Source: Lepidostoma basale (taxonomy: Eukaryota; Arthropoda; Insecta; Trichoptera; Lepidostomatidae). Taken from it: a stretch of DNA of 64,000 nucleotides. Below the pieces are notes generated by a model, which saw only the letters and a list, made by a program, of their open reading frames with translations, made no database searches and was not told the origin of the DNA. How positions within the stretch are numbered: position 1 is the stretch's first letter; each line of letters begins with the position of its first letter. The stretch covers positions 868,001 to 932,000 of the forward strand of contig JAHDVF020000251.1 of the NCBI GenBank assembly GCA_022606425.2, written 5' to 3'. The translations under genes were made by a program, and so were the position numbers. Below, piece by piece: positions 11,024-21,330 of the stretch.

Positions 11024-11569
11024 TAATACATGGGCTCGTTTATAACAAAAAAAAACGAAGATCACAAGGAAATCGAAAGAAGAATCACAATTGGCAACAA
11101 AACATTCTTCTCTCGACTGCCAGTACTCAAATCAAGAAACGTACACAGGAAAACCAAAATCATCCTGTATAAAACAATCATCCGAACAGTAGTGACCTAT
11201 GGGTGTGAGGCGTTGACAATGACAGCGAAATCCGCAGAGCGACTGGATACTTTTGAGAGAAGGGTGCTGCGCAGAATTCTGGGACCTGTGAATGACGGTG
11301 AAGGCTGTAGAGTGCGGCGTAATGACGATCTGTACCATATTTACAAAGCTTCCAGTCTCTCCACACAGGTCAGACTGAATAGAGTGAGATGGGCCGGTCA
11401 AGTGCAGAGGATGCCGTCATCGCGAACCCCAAAAGATTGCTGGAGTGGCACCCAGGTGGTAGAAGACCAATTGGATGACCAAGGCTGCGATAGGAGAAGG
11501 TTGGGGGAGAAGTTGGAGACTAAGGTTTGATATGGGCTGTAGGACCACCGAAGAAGAAGAAGAAGAAGG
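11024..11569 (+). mobile_element. Non-LTR retrotransposon B, C-terminal part
   Basis: A 166-codon frame (11030-11530) carries the RT-distal thumb-like region: KIILYKTIIRTVVTYGCEAL, then RLDTFERRVLRRILGP, then NRVRWAGQVQRMPSSR. Comparison with the B copy at 20589-20925 (SSRTAKRLLE) suggests that an indel after RTPK near 11430 shifts the last 30 codons out of the ancestral frame. The element ends in a GAAGAAGAAGAAG tail at 11550-11569. Catalytic RT motifs and endonuclease are absent, so it is 5'-truncated and cannot act alone. Its closest analogues are RTE-like elements; that clade assignment is inferred from the motif pattern. Confidence 0.8.
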
Positions 11570-11989
11570 ATATTTAAAAAAACGCAAAATTAATAGATAT
11601 GGAAACGGTCGTTATCTGTTTCAAACCGAGAATTTATATATTTATTCATTTCTATTTACATTTTAATTTAAAAAACTTAAATTTGAATGTAATATTTACT
11701 TGCCGTAATTTGTTATTTGTTCGATTGTTTTATTTAGTTGGTTTTAAGTAATTTTATGTATAATTTTTCACAAACTACAATAAGTACATTTACTGGTTAT
11801 AATAATGTTTAAAATAACTCATGTCATAAATAGTGTTTAAAAGAACTCACGTCATAAATAGTGTCAGGCAAATAAATGATATCATAAATAGTGGGGTATC
11901 AATAATGAGAGTCCTCTCACGATACTCCCACATTAAATCGAGTCAATAAAAAAAAACGATAATGCTTAACATAAATGACATGATTTGAT

Positions 11990-12300
11990 AATGCCTTAGA
12001 ATGGCGAAAAATTATATGTAGAAGTTCATAATATTTTATGGGAATTGCATGTTTCGCCTCTCTAAGGTATTATTAAATGTTATTAATATAAAGCATTATC
12101 AAATGTCATAGTGGCATTTGATAATGCCTTAGAAAAGAAAAACATGTCATTCTCATAAAATATAATGAAACTTCTACAAAAGAGGCGTTTTCATTCATAT
12201 TAATTATTTAAATGGAGTTTCACATCATTGTTCAAGAAACAACATTTTATAAATAAATAAATTATCAACGTTTTATTAAGAAAACGCAAATTTTTCATTA
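11990..12300. repeat. P3 palindromic repeat
   Basis: Inverted copies of GATAATGCCTTAGAAT/GGCG and TGCATGTTTCGCCTCTCTAA face each other, with outer arms ATGGGAATTGCATG and ACATGTCATTCTCATAAAAT. The right side ends GTTCAAGAAACAACA, a conserved feature of the family. The hairpin GCCTTAGA..GGC next to GAAA is partly retained. Confidence 0.55.
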
Positions 12301-13430
12301 TTTAAGTTTAATAATATTTTATGTGACAAATTTTTTTTGCCTTGCTGTGGAGTTATAAACAATTGAAATTGTTCTAGTAAATAAATACAATATATATCAA
12401 GAAAGGATTATACTAACTACTTTTTATGTTTTCCTTCTTTGCCTCTAATAAAATCGAGAAACATTACGAAATAACCTTTCTCAACATTTTTTTAAATATT
12501 ACTGAAAGAGTAATTTATTACAGAATATTTTCAATGTTAAATTACTATACTATAATAAAATAATTGAAAATCATTAATGATTTTATGTTTACGTATATAT
12601 TGCCGCATGGAAGCATTACAGACTTTATATAAATCTATTTGTATTCGTAAATAAAGGCATTTTAAATATTATATTTCTAGGAAGATCAAAAAAGTTAGTA
12701 TATTTTTTTTGTTTTCAGAATATTGCTTAAATATTGTCTTTTACATCATTATTATAAGAATTTGTGAGAGTTGGAAATAACGCATGTTTATCATACGTAT
12801 CTAAAGGTAAAGTTATTATTAGGCGAAAGGTTTTGGAATATGTAATATATACATATATGAGTATAAGTAAGTCAAAATAAAAAAATAAAAAAAATATTAT
12901 TGGATACACTAAAATCATTTGCATGTAAGATGTGTGATTGATCTTTAAGTTGTTTCGTTAATATTAAAATAACAAATATAACTTTAGGTACTCAATCCTA
13001 CGTTATTTTGACGTCCCATCAATTATTGAGTAAACTGCTGGAGTTAAGGTGTTATTTTTATACAGGCAACTTTTCCAAGTCTTCTGTAATACTAAAGAAA
13101 AACTGAAACATTGTTTACATAACAATACTGTTATAAACCGATCAATCAAATCCGAAACTTTACAATTTTCAAAAGACTTTCACTGATTTAAAAGATTATT
13201 TTTATACTAACAATCTGATTTAGAGGAGACATCAAGTTCCCATCCATTAATTACCGCTTCGCTTCTTAAGGGAGGTCTGTGAGGGTAGTAATAGTACACT
13301 AGGGGAAGGAATTGATTTACCACCTTGGATACGGAAAAAAATGGAGGTAAGTGAAAATAAGAGAAATGAGAAGGGGAGTTTTACATTAAGCAAAATTATT
13401 TTACACTTTTTTGCAATTCAGTATATTTTA
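12301..13430. other. AT-rich sequence, nothing recognised
   Basis: No ORF or repeat was identified. Confidence 0.4.
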
Positions 13431-13438
13431 CTATGTTA

Positions 13439-13700
13439 TTATTAGTATTATTATTTTGATGAATCGCTGTTTTCTTCATTACGGCGTGAGCCAAATCGAT
13501 GTAAAGGATTAAAATAGATTCTTATGACATGTGATAGTGTCACGAGAATTAATTTTAGCTAATCTATCGCCATTTTATTGTCACGTGAATTCTGCACAAT
13601 ACCCAAAACCAGTGTGACAATCACACTATCATAACAGGTAATCAGACCCGGGAACTTCGGGGTGGCAATCAAAGGGCTGACCACTCGGCCACGAAGGTCG
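13439..13700 (-). mobile_element. tRNA-derived SINE, minus copy
   Basis: Reversed, it begins CGACCTTCGTGGCCGAGTGG, giving the same A box as copy 4254, and runs through the CACGTGAATTCTGCACA body segment to a TTA-repeat tail at 13439-13456. The B box is mutated (GGGTCTGATTACC), so Pol III promoter function is doubtful. Confidence 0.8.
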
Positions 13701-13929
13701 TATTTATGTCGTTATGACACATATTTTATTTATTTGAATGTTAAACCTTAGATAGAAGTTTATATTGATGAAAAATTCGTAATATACTTATATATACTAC
13801 TGTATATATACTCGTATTTAATATGCGTATCTGAATTTTCATAGAGCAGAAAACTGAAAATACAAATGCATGATAATTGTTTGAAAACGTCTTTGTTTAT
13901 GATATGAAATTAGTGTGTTTTATTTTAGC

Positions 13930-14018
13930 CGTAGGTTGAATATGTTTCGGACAACCAGTCCTTCATCAGTGATACATATTATAAAGATACATATTTAAAA
14001 TATTATAAAAGTCATGAT
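13930..14018 (-). repeat. P1 repeat with hammerhead-like core, interrupted by R1
   Basis: Reversed, 13944-13969 reads CTGATGA, A, GGAC, TGGTT, GTCC, GAAAC: a 4-bp stem between the two boxes. It is followed by ATGTATC-type sequence shared with 18546, 18874 and 28760. The repeat appears to continue after the R1 insertion, with a TATATGAGTACAAAGTATAT segment near 14440 that recurs at 52190 and 57975. Confidence 0.6.
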
Positions 14019-14318
14019 TTAATTGTATCTCAATAGAGACGAAGATGCAAATTGGAAACTGAATAAGAAGTTTCAGTTTCAATGTGCCATCTATGAAGAT
14101 TTTGATTACATGTGAAATCTGGCATAGGACTTTAACATATATACAACTTCCAAAAATTCGTCATACATGGTCATAAAGAAAGGTGGAATGGGGAATGTTG
14201 TAATTACATAAAGCGTGCGCTTAACCCAACCAATGACAGGTCATAAGTCCTGTAAACACCTTGATCAACCATATTCAGTTTCCAATTTGCATCTTCGTCT
14301 CTATTGAGATACAATTAA
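14019..14318. mobile_element. R1 MITE, complete reference copy
   Basis: Exactly 300 bp with terminal inverted repeats of about 46 bp that are essentially perfect (TTAATTGTATCTCAATAGAG, continuing GACGAAGATGCAAATTGG and GAAACTGAAT). There is no coding capacity, so a transposase in trans is required. The flanks TCATGAT (left) and TCATGAA (right) look like a degenerate target duplication. It is inserted into a P1 repeat. The superfamily is not clear to me from the termini. Confidence 0.85.
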
Positions 14319-15157
14319 ATCATGAATTGATAACCCACGGTGGGTGAAATCCAGCATTCGTATACAAGTATAAGTATACATTCACAAAAAAAAATTATAA
14401 AAGTGTTTACAAATATGATCAGTTTTGCCAGATGTTATATATATGAGTACAAAGTATATAAAAAAAAAAAAAACATCTACAACACAACACAAAGTATGGC
14501 GAACAGAGAAGAAAAAAAAATGAAAATATTTATTAAATTAAATTAGATAAGTTCATAACATTGGCTGTACACCTTTTCTTAAGTATGGTTTATCTGAGTA
14601 TAGCTGCTCTAAAATATTTGTTATCGTTTATTCTTTTAAAAAGTAAAATAAATGAATTTTCGTTTTTCAATATAAAACGATGGTCAGTCAAAAAGATGGT
14701 AGATGTAGTGTGGCCCCGACTGTATAGCGGTAGGCACCCTTTGTCCCACCCCCTGTACGCCACTGACAGATGCGGAGAATATGATCGATTATATCGGCGG
14801 TAGTTAATAGAAATTGATGCGTCTCCCCCGGATAATCTCCGTGACTCGATCCTCTTTTTATCTCCGCGAGGGAAGGGGTTGTCAGATGACAAAAATAACA
14901 TTCTTCCTCCGCCATGTATCGGATGTAATAAACGGTAATGTAATATGGCAACACATTTTCCTTATTTATTTTGTCGACAAGCCGGGAAGGATCGGGAGTG
15001 GAAGTAAAGAGCAATTCCTGGAAATTCATTTTACATATATATGTTAACGTAAATTTGATTTCTTGTTTTTCCAAAGACACAAGGAGTACAGTTAATTTAA
15101 AAAAAATAAATCTTACTTTGATATCATATTCGTTGCTTCCTAAACAATGATGTTTAA
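14319..15157. other. P1 remainder, a short repeat and unassigned sequence
   Basis: 14319-14520 continues the P1 repeat (TACAAAGTATATAAAAAAAA). Near 14715-14760 a reversed GACAAAGGGTGCCTACCGCT stretch weakly resembles the S2 repeat at 39079. From 14800 to 15157 I see a moderately GC-rich stretch with short frames on both strands and no recognised protein. Confidence 0.35.
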
Positions 15158-16276
15158 CTCTTCTTCTTCTTCCTGTGCCGTGTCAGGTCCCCCCGACGTT
15201 GGCGATCACTCCGGCGAAAACCTCCCTGTCCTGCGCTGCCCGAAACAGGTCATCCACCGTCCTCATTCCGGTCCACTCTCTAATGTTGCGCAGCCAGGAC
15301 ATCTGCTTTCTGCCAACTCCCCGTCTTCCCTCCATCTTGCCCTCCAATATAAGTCGGAGGAGGCGGTACCTCTCTCCACGCAGCACGTGACCCAAATATG
15401 AGACCTTTTTCACTTTGACATTCGACAACAGCTCTCTCTTGGCTCCGGCTCTCCTAAGTACTTCGACGTTACTGACCTTTTCGGTCCAAGGTATACGAAG
15501 CATTCTTCTGTGTATCCACATTTCGAATGCTTCTAACCGATTCATTACGTTCACCTTTAGAGTCCATGTTTCACTTCCGTATAATAGAGCTGACCATATG
15601 TAAGCTTTTATCATTCTCTGTCGAAGTTTAAGATTCAAATTATCGTCACAGAAGAAGGGTCTCATCTTATTAAATGCAGCACGTGCAACTTCTATTCTAC
15701 ATTTCACTTCTGTATCTGGGTCGAGTGTTTTAGTAATGATACTGCCGAGGTATTTAAACTGGTCAACCATTTCGATATTTACTCCTTTTAGTCGCAAAGA
15801 TGATCCAGAATAATCAAGTCTTCCAAACGACATCCACTTGGTCTTAGCGACATTTATTGTCAGACCCAATTCTTCTCCAGCCGTGTCAATCTTATTTAGG
15901 AGCTCTTGGAGATCAGGTATACTTTCAGCCAATATGACTGTATCGTCAGCATATCTGATATTATTTATAACGACTCCATTGATCTTCACTCCAAGGCTAG
16001 AGTTTTCTAGAGTTCTTTGGAAAACTTTATTGGAGTACAGATTAAACAATAGAGGTGACAGAATACAACCTTGTCGAACTCCTCTTTGTATAGCTATAGC
16101 CTCTGTATTTCCACTTCCATATCTGATCTTTGCCGTTTGACACCAGTAGAGGTTTTTTATGAAATTCAGGTCTTTGGAGTCAATGTTACAGTCTTTGAGC
16201 ATCTCCATGAGTGTCGTGTGCCTTACCCTGTCAAACGCTTTTTCATAATCGATGAAGCATGCAAACAACTCTACAT
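15158..16276 (-). mobile_element. Non-LTR retrotransposon A, 5'-truncated but ORF intact
   Basis: This is the best non-LTR copy in the window. It runs from a break within RT motif A (about 16276) to the 3' sequence GACACGGCACAGGAAG and a GAAGAAGAAG tail at 15158-15172. The lack of any stop or frameshift suggests a recent insertion. I found no clear target-site duplication. Confidence 0.85.
15183..16268 (-). CDS. Reverse transcriptase fragment, RTE-like (family A)
   Basis: An uninterrupted 361-codon frame beginning inside the palm domain. Motif A is visible at residues 5-15 (FIDYEKAFDRV, catalytic Asp7), the RQGC..SP.LFNLY box at about 65-78, and the catalytic YADD at 106-109. Then come a thumb-like region (YLGSII near 173) and a C-terminal region (MLRIPWTEKV, SYLGHVLRGE, VIANVGGT at the end). 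The first codon is TTG at the truncation point and not a genuine start. The full parent protein should have an N-terminal endonuclease and the rest of the fingers, which are missing, so this copy cannot transpose alone. Other A copies lie at 8181, 23980, 25514, 27963, 41320, 44308 and 61334. Assignment to the RTE group is from motif pattern only. Confidence 0.85.
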   Translation of the reverse strand: MFACFIDYEKAFDRVRHTTLMEMLKDCNIDSKDLNFIKNLYWCQTAKIRYGSGNTEAIAIQRGVRQGCILSPLLFNLYSNKVFQRTLENSSLGVKINGVVINNIRYADDTVILAESIPDLQELLNKIDTAGEELGLTINVAKTKWMSFGRLDYSGSSLRLKGVNIEMVDQFKYLGSIITKTLDPDTEVKCRIEVARAAFNKMRPFFCDDNLNLKLRQRMIKAYIWSALLYGSETWTLKVNVMNRLEAFEMWIHRRMLRIPWTEKVSNVEVLRRAGAKRELLSNVKVKKVSYLGHVLRGERYRLLRLILEGKMEGRRGVGRKQMSWLRNIREWTGMRTVDDLFRAAQDREVFAGVIANVGGT

Positions 16277-16289
16277 TAAATAATTATTA

Positions 16290-16480
16290 CGAATAAAAAC
16301 ATATAATTTCTAAAAGTTTTATTATATTTAATGTAAATGAAATGTTTTGTCTGTCTAAGGCATAGGTTCCCAAAGTGGGCCCTCTGGCCCCTCAGGGGGC
16401 CCTGGGGGCCAGGTAATTCTGGCCCTGGGCTAGTAGGGGAGCCTTGGGAAGCAAAAAGAGCCCACGAGAAGCTAAAATTT
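16290..16480 (+). repeat. P3 fragment broken by a hAT-terminus-like GC-rich insert
   Basis: The left part (AAGTTTTATTATATTTAATG, then GTTTTGTCTGTCTAAGGCAT) is P3. At about 16368 it changes abruptly to GGTTCCCAAAGTGGGCCCTC and a C/G-rich block. GGTTCCCAAA is typical of hAT-type terminal repeats, but I see only one end and no 8-bp duplication. Confidence 0.35.
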
Positions 16481-16634
16481 ATAACCTTATAAAAAATTAA
16501 TTCCGTTACGATGAATATACGTATTTAATTTGTTATATACCAAAAGTTTTTGATAAAATCATCTTTAGTAAATATCATCTATGGTTTTGTGATGTTCAAA
16601 AAAAATACTCTTGTAGTTAAATATATTATTTGAT

Positions 16635-16900
16635 GAATTGTATCTCAATAGAGACGAAGATGCAAATTGGGAACAGAATATGGTAGTCGAGGTGTTTACA
16701 GGACTAATGACCTGTCATTGGTTGGGTTAAGCGATTGCTTTATGTAAACAACATTCTCCATTCCGCTCTTCTTACAACCACCACGTCTGAAATTTTTTTG
16801 AAAGATATATGGTACTATGTTAAGTCCTGTAAACGCCTCGATTACCATATTTTGTTTCCAAAAAACAATTAACATCTTCGTCTCTATTGAGATACAATTA
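16635..16900. mobile_element. R1 MITE, short copy with both ends
   Basis: Left AATTGTATCTCAATAGAGAC and right GTCTCTATTGAGATACAATT ends are both present. At 266 bp it is shorter than the 300-bp reference. The core TGACCTGTCATTGGTTGGGT is followed by AACATTCTCCATTCCG. Sequence near the right end repeats the left subterminal part in inverse (TCCTGTAAACGCCTCGATTA). Confidence 0.8.
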
Positions 16901-17607
16901 ATCTTTAAACAAATATAGAATCATATGATTTGTGTGATAGAAAACTTTAATTGTGCAAGTGATAATGTTAAGTATAGTTATATCAACGATTTAAGCCATC
17001 TTGTAAGTGACCGTGAAATCTTAAACAGTAGGCGTTAAATATTAATCAAGCGTATTTTTGCATGTTAAACTAATCTTATCAAGTTGCTGTCGCTCGGGCA
17101 CATTTTCACAACTTTTCCAAACTTCATAGACTTATTAGACAGCAGTCCAATCTATGTGGTTAAGGTGATCCCTTTAACTCAAATCATTAAAGCACCACAA
17201 CTAAAATTCAACTCGAATAACTGTTTTATTTAAGTTGGCAACTTAAAATGGATCCGATTTCTTGCAGACTCGGGGATTTAGCAGTACAGACGATAATTTT
17301 GTCTATTTATTTAGCTATCATATCAAACAGCCCCGAGGATCAGAATCCATGTTTAAAACTTTTACTTGGATGCCCAAGACCCCAGGACGCTATAGAAAGT
17401 TACAGAGTTATAACTTTCCCTTTGCGAGGATTTAGAAAACTATACTGTTGATTCAGGTAAACTCCGATTACTTGCATGTAAAAAAATCTTCTTTAGTAAT
17501 TGGCTGATATTCGAATTGAATTACCTTTTCATTTAAAATTATAAGTAGGCGACTACATAACTTGTTAAAAGTTTCACGCAGTTCACATAACGTTACAAAC
17601 TTTTATT
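16901..17607. other. Mostly unassigned sequence
   Basis: A 67-codon frame at 17248-17451 has no recognisable domain. I see no repeat here. Confidence 0.3.
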
Positions 17608-17994
17608 TAAAATACAATATATACTCCAAATCCATGCCTATCTTCACGTGTCAGTAGTTTGCTAAAATGCTAAAAATCATTCTCCATAGATGGCGTTAGT
17701 GGGTGGATTATATAGGTTAATCTTAAAAGATTGATTAGTATAATCAATCTACATAGAGGACCAATTAAAACTGACACGTGAAGATAGGCATGGATTTGGA
17801 GTATACGAGTATATACAACTTCCAAAAATTATCATGCATGATCATAATAACAATGGTGGAATGGGGAATGTTGTAATTACATAAAGCGTGCGCTTAACCC
17901 AACCAATGACAGGTCATAAGTCCTGTAAACACCTTGATCATCCGTATTCAGTTTCCAGTTTGCTTCTTCGTCTCTATTGAGATACAATTAAAAC
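17608..17994 (-). mobile_element. R1 repeat copy with extra 34-bp inverted repeat
   Basis: The right end TCTCTATTGAGATACAATTA and the core are normal for the long R1 subtype. Unusually, ATACTCCAAATCCATGCC (from 17611) is repeated in inverse at 17772-17806, giving perfect 34-bp arms around the AGATGGCGTTAGTGGGTGG segment. The true left terminus is absent. Confidence 0.65.
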
Positions 17995-18289
17995 TTGTAG
18001 ATACTTTAAGAAAGTAATTTTTTTACAAAGTACTATTACAAATATTAGATCAACTTCTTTTGAACTAAAATTGTATACGTAAATAGAAATCACTCGTTAA
18101 AAATGTCAAGGACATAGAAAGTTTTTTTTACAGTTCTTTAATTAAAAATAAAAAATTAAAATGAGATCAACAATCAAATTAACATTAATCCTAGGTACAT
18201 ACCAGATTTTAAAAGATGATTTTGATTTAATACAAGGCTTCTGAAAATTCATTTTTATTGTTAAGTTTTCCCAATTAAAATGAAAAAGT

Positions 18290-18490
18290 CTGTTTGTTTT
18301 CTAGAAGTTTTACTATATTTTATGGTAATGATGTGTTTCGCCTTTCTAAGGAATAATTAATGATAATTCCATTGTAAGTCGAAATACTCGTGTACCATTT
18401 CTAAAGAATGTAATAAGACTTTTAGAAAACAGACGTTTTTATTCGCATTAATTATAAAATATGGAAATAATTCTTTATCTATTTTCTTTT
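18290..18490. repeat. P3 palindromic repeat, decayed
   Basis: Arms GTTTGTTTTCTAGAAGTTTT and ACTTTTAGAAAACAGACGTT surround GATGTGTTTCGCCTTTCTAA and AAGTCGAAATACTCG. The right end has the family's TTCGCATTAATTATAAAATA. Confidence 0.5.
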
Positions 18491-18615
18491 TTATATACTT
18501 TGTATATAAAACACTTATATTAAAAAAATTAAATTACATTGACATGTTTCGGACAAACAGTCCTTCTTCAGTGATACATATTATATAGATACATTTTTGA
18601 AAATATTATAAAATT

Positions 18616-18755
18616 GAGGTTCGCAACCCATCACACCGCGTCTCCCGCGGGGCGAAAAGAGAAGGATGGAGTGCCGCATCAGTAAAAGTGTGACAGTCCA
18701 TTATTTCTGCCTACCCTTTCGGGGAGACGGCGTGATGGTTAGTTAGTTAGTTAGT
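18616..18755 (+). mobile_element. Short SINE-like element with D tail
   Basis: It begins GAGGTTCGCAACCCATCACA, has no protein frame, and ends in the D family 3' sequence (GGGGAGACGGCGTGATGG) and TTAGTTAGTTAG. The flanks AAAATT (18610-18615 and 18757-18762) look like a target duplication. Similar units lie at 21610-21797 and 23793-23965. Sharing a 3' end with D suggests mobilisation by D-type machinery. Confidence 0.65.
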
Positions 18756-18757
18756 TA

Positions 18758-18834
18758 AAATTGTTTACATGATCTGACAGATGTTATAAAGATTTTAAAT
18801 CTTTATAATATCTGTCAGATCATGTAAACAATTT
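18758..18834. repeat. 77-bp palindrome with 38-bp arms
   Basis: AAATTGTTTACATGATCTGA and the next 18 bases (18758-18795) pair with 18797-18834 with one mismatch and a single-base spacer. The sequence TCTGTCAGATCATGTAAACA is also found next to the P1 copy at 28690 in diverged form, so it is part of that repeat. Confidence 0.8.
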
Positions 18835-19168
18835 GATATTATTTTTTAAAATGTATCTTTATAATATGTATCACTAAAGAAGGACTGTTTTTCCGAAACA
18901 TGTCTTTGTAATTTTATTTTTTGATATTAAATTAAAAAAGTTTTATTTAAAAAGTATATACAAAGATATACATAACAACACACAGTATGGCGTATATAGA
19001 AAAAAATATGGAAATCATTGTTCAAGAAACAATAAAAAAGTTAATTTTACTGTTTTTATAAATAATACATTGATTCTATAACGCTTCTTAAAGATTCTGA
19101 AACTAATGCTTTTTATTTACAAAACAAAATTGTCACTTTTATTCAAATATTGTTTTTTTATTTTATTA

Positions 19169-19309
19169 TATTGGTGTATAACTTTGCTTCCGCCGTTTTT
19201 TTCCGAAATTCGAGGCTTTATCGTAAAAAACTGGTTATACATTTATGATTCAAAGTATTGTCCATCGCTGGCCACTACTTTCTCCCATCTTTCGGGCAGC
19301 ATACGGCCA
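19169..19309 (-). mobile_element. Mariner-like element, 3' terminal fragment
   Basis: The minus strand encodes LPERWEKVVASDGQYFES then a stop, the typical C-terminus of a mariner transposase, followed by 3' sequence ending CGGCGGAAGCAAAGTTATAC. The latter resembles a mariner terminal repeat. It is joined without a gap to the D fragment at 19310. The catalytic domain is absent. Confidence 0.65.
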
Positions 19310-19590
19310 TGCCATGTTTTAATCTTTTCGTACCCCATTTACATACACCATTAACGTATACTCGTACTTTCTTAACCATTCTTTCTACATCCATGCGTTC
19401 CATATGTCCGAACCAACGTAGCGATCCTTTCATAATTTTGTTCATAATACCTTCTTCCGCTCTACATTCCTTTCTTATATCAGCATTTGAGATTCTGTCG
19501 TATATCGTTCTACCACACATACGTCTTAGGGACCTCATCTCTACCGCATTTATTCTGCTCTCATCATTCTTCTGCCATCTGTTATAATAG
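19310..19590 (-). mobile_element. Non-LTR D fragment lacking its 3' end
   Basis: The minus frame reads MRSLRRMCGRTIYDRIS, then SLRWFGHMERMDVERM and YVNGV, matching D. After the KTWH-like segment at about 19310 it changes to mariner sequence, so the D 3' end and TTAG tail are missing. Confidence 0.75.
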
Positions 19591-20165
19591 AGTTTTAATT
19601 AAAACCAAAACCATTAATATGGTGCTTCTTTTATATTAATAGATTGATTTTTGAACCAAGCAAAATAGGACAAAGTTTTTATTTAAAAAGAACGAATAAG
19701 ATCTCTTTTAATTCATTTAAAATATATCGTTACGAATTCCACTTGCACGAATAATAAAAAACTTCTGATTCGTATTCATGAAATCGGAACTCTCGAGGAC
19801 TGCATAAATGTATATTACCAATAAAAGAGAACAATATTTTATCTTCAATCAACAGTCTTCGAGATCTATCTTAGCTCAGCCTGGATAATTTTTTATTTAT
19901 ATTCAATTCTAGGTATACTTATGTAAATGGAAACGGATTTTCAAAATGCGGCCAGCGTCATAAAAAAACCCCGCCAGGATATCTGAATAATATTAACAAT
20001 AAGTATTTCGTTTTTATTCTCCGAACAGAGCTGTTGCAAAATAAAAACGGAAGATTTAAAAAAGGGGATAGTATTGGAATTGATGTTTTATTCACGACTT
20101 ATGGTAGTAGAATTACCATTAAAAAAGTATGCACACTTTCAATTACGTATAGAATAATTAAAGTG
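19591..20165. other. AT-rich sequence, nothing recognised
   Basis: No coding frame or repeat was identified. Confidence 0.35.
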
Positions 20166-20478
20166 TTATGAACAAAATGATAAAAGGAACATTAATATAG
20201 CTTGGTCGCATGGAAATAATGAATGAAAAAAGAATGATAAAATAAATATATGTTAACGATGTAAATGGAATTAGAGGAAGATCAAAGAAAACGCGGGAGG
20301 ATAAAATAAATAAAATATTGAATTTCGGTCACGTGAGTCGGAGATATTGACGTGCGTACATTACATAGTGTTATGAACGCACACATACAAACATAGGTAT
20401 GAATGTTGAGGAAGCGACAGAAGTATGTCAGGATAGAAAAGTGTGGGAGTCCATTCTAGTGCCTATTGTTAGTTATTT
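20166..20478 (+). mobile_element. Non-LTR D, decayed C-terminal fragment
   Basis: Diagnostic nucleotide stretches survive: TATGTTAACGATGTAAATGG, GGATAAAATAAATAAAATAT and ATGAATGTTGAGGAAGCGAC, in D order. Stops and indels abolish a frame, and it ends in TATTGTTAGTTA without the full tail. Confidence 0.65.
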
Positions 20479-20588
20479 TTGAAAAATTAAGTGCACAGTT
20501 CATCACCCGCGAAAACAGATTATAGCGGAATATTAGTTGTCAAGATTGGTATAACAGTTAATGGATAAACAGAGCCCAAATGGCACAA

Positions 20589-20925
20589 GCTTCTTCTTCT
20601 TCTTCGATGGCCCTACAACCCATTTAGAGCCTCAGCCTCCAGTATTCTTCGCCTCCAACTCCTCCTGTCCTCCGCTTCGACCCTCCAATCTGACTCTCGT
20701 AACAATCTTGCCCCATCTCTCCCAACTTCATCCTCCCATCACAGCTTTGGTCGTGCAATTGGTCTTCTACCACCTGGGTGCTACTCCAGCAATCTTTTTG
20801 CGGTTCGCGATGACGGCATCCTCTGCACGTGACCGGCCCATCTCAGTCTATTCAGTCTGATTTGTGTGGAGAGACTGGAAGCTTTGTAATTATGGTACAG
20901 CTCGTCATTATGCCGCACAATAAAA
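20589..20925 (-). mobile_element. Non-LTR B, C-terminal fragment
   Basis: The minus strand encodes ELYHNYKASSLSTQIRLNRL, RWAGHVQRMPSSRTAKRLLE, and in another frame the distal HPGGRRPI-like region, collinear with 11024-11569. A GAAGAAGAAGAAG tail lies at 20589-20603. Truncated at the 5' end. Confidence 0.75.
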
Positions 20926-21330
20926 ACAATAACATTATTTGTATTCGAATCATAAAAAAACACTTTCCTACATTTCAAAGAGAGACTTTTCTACTTTTAT
21001 CTTGAAGAAGTGCAGTTTTTTGCGGTTTATGTTACAAATGATTTAGAATAATATATTCTGATTTCGAAAATTTGGTTTGGTTCATGTGGTGCTCCTGTAA
21101 ATTTGGAGATATTTCGTGTATAAGTGAATTTTTTTGGTCAATTTAATTGTTGCCGCAATTTATAATAGTTAATTGTGACACGTAATACGTTTGTATTGTT
21201 AAGCTGTTAAAATTATATTAGTTTTTTCGTTTTTATAAAGAATTTTGACAGGTGTCAAAATAAATTTTTCATTTGTTCCAATGACAATTTGAACAATTTC
21301 TTCAATATTATTTTAAAGGTCTGGCTGGTT
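20926..21330. other. AT-rich sequence, nothing recognised
   Basis: No ORF of note; no repeat identified. Confidence 0.35.

Larger units (their letters stand above)
18535..18925. repeat. P1 inverted pair, left arm interrupted by a D-derived insertion
   Basis: Two P1 copies face each other. The left one reversed reads CTGAAGA, A, GGAC, TGTTT, GTCC, GAAAC (18546-18571); the right one reads CTAAAGA, A, GGAC, TGTTT, TTCC, GAAAC (18874-18899). Between them are a near-perfect 38-bp palindrome (18758-18834) and a D-type insertion (18616-18755). Confidence 0.65.

Noticed and set aside
13944..13969. Complete, active hammerhead ribozyme
   Set aside because: Only the CTGANGA, stem II and GAAAC parts are visible. 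I could not find a matching stem I and stem III with a cleavage triplet, and one extra base follows CTGANGA, so I report only a hammerhead-like core.
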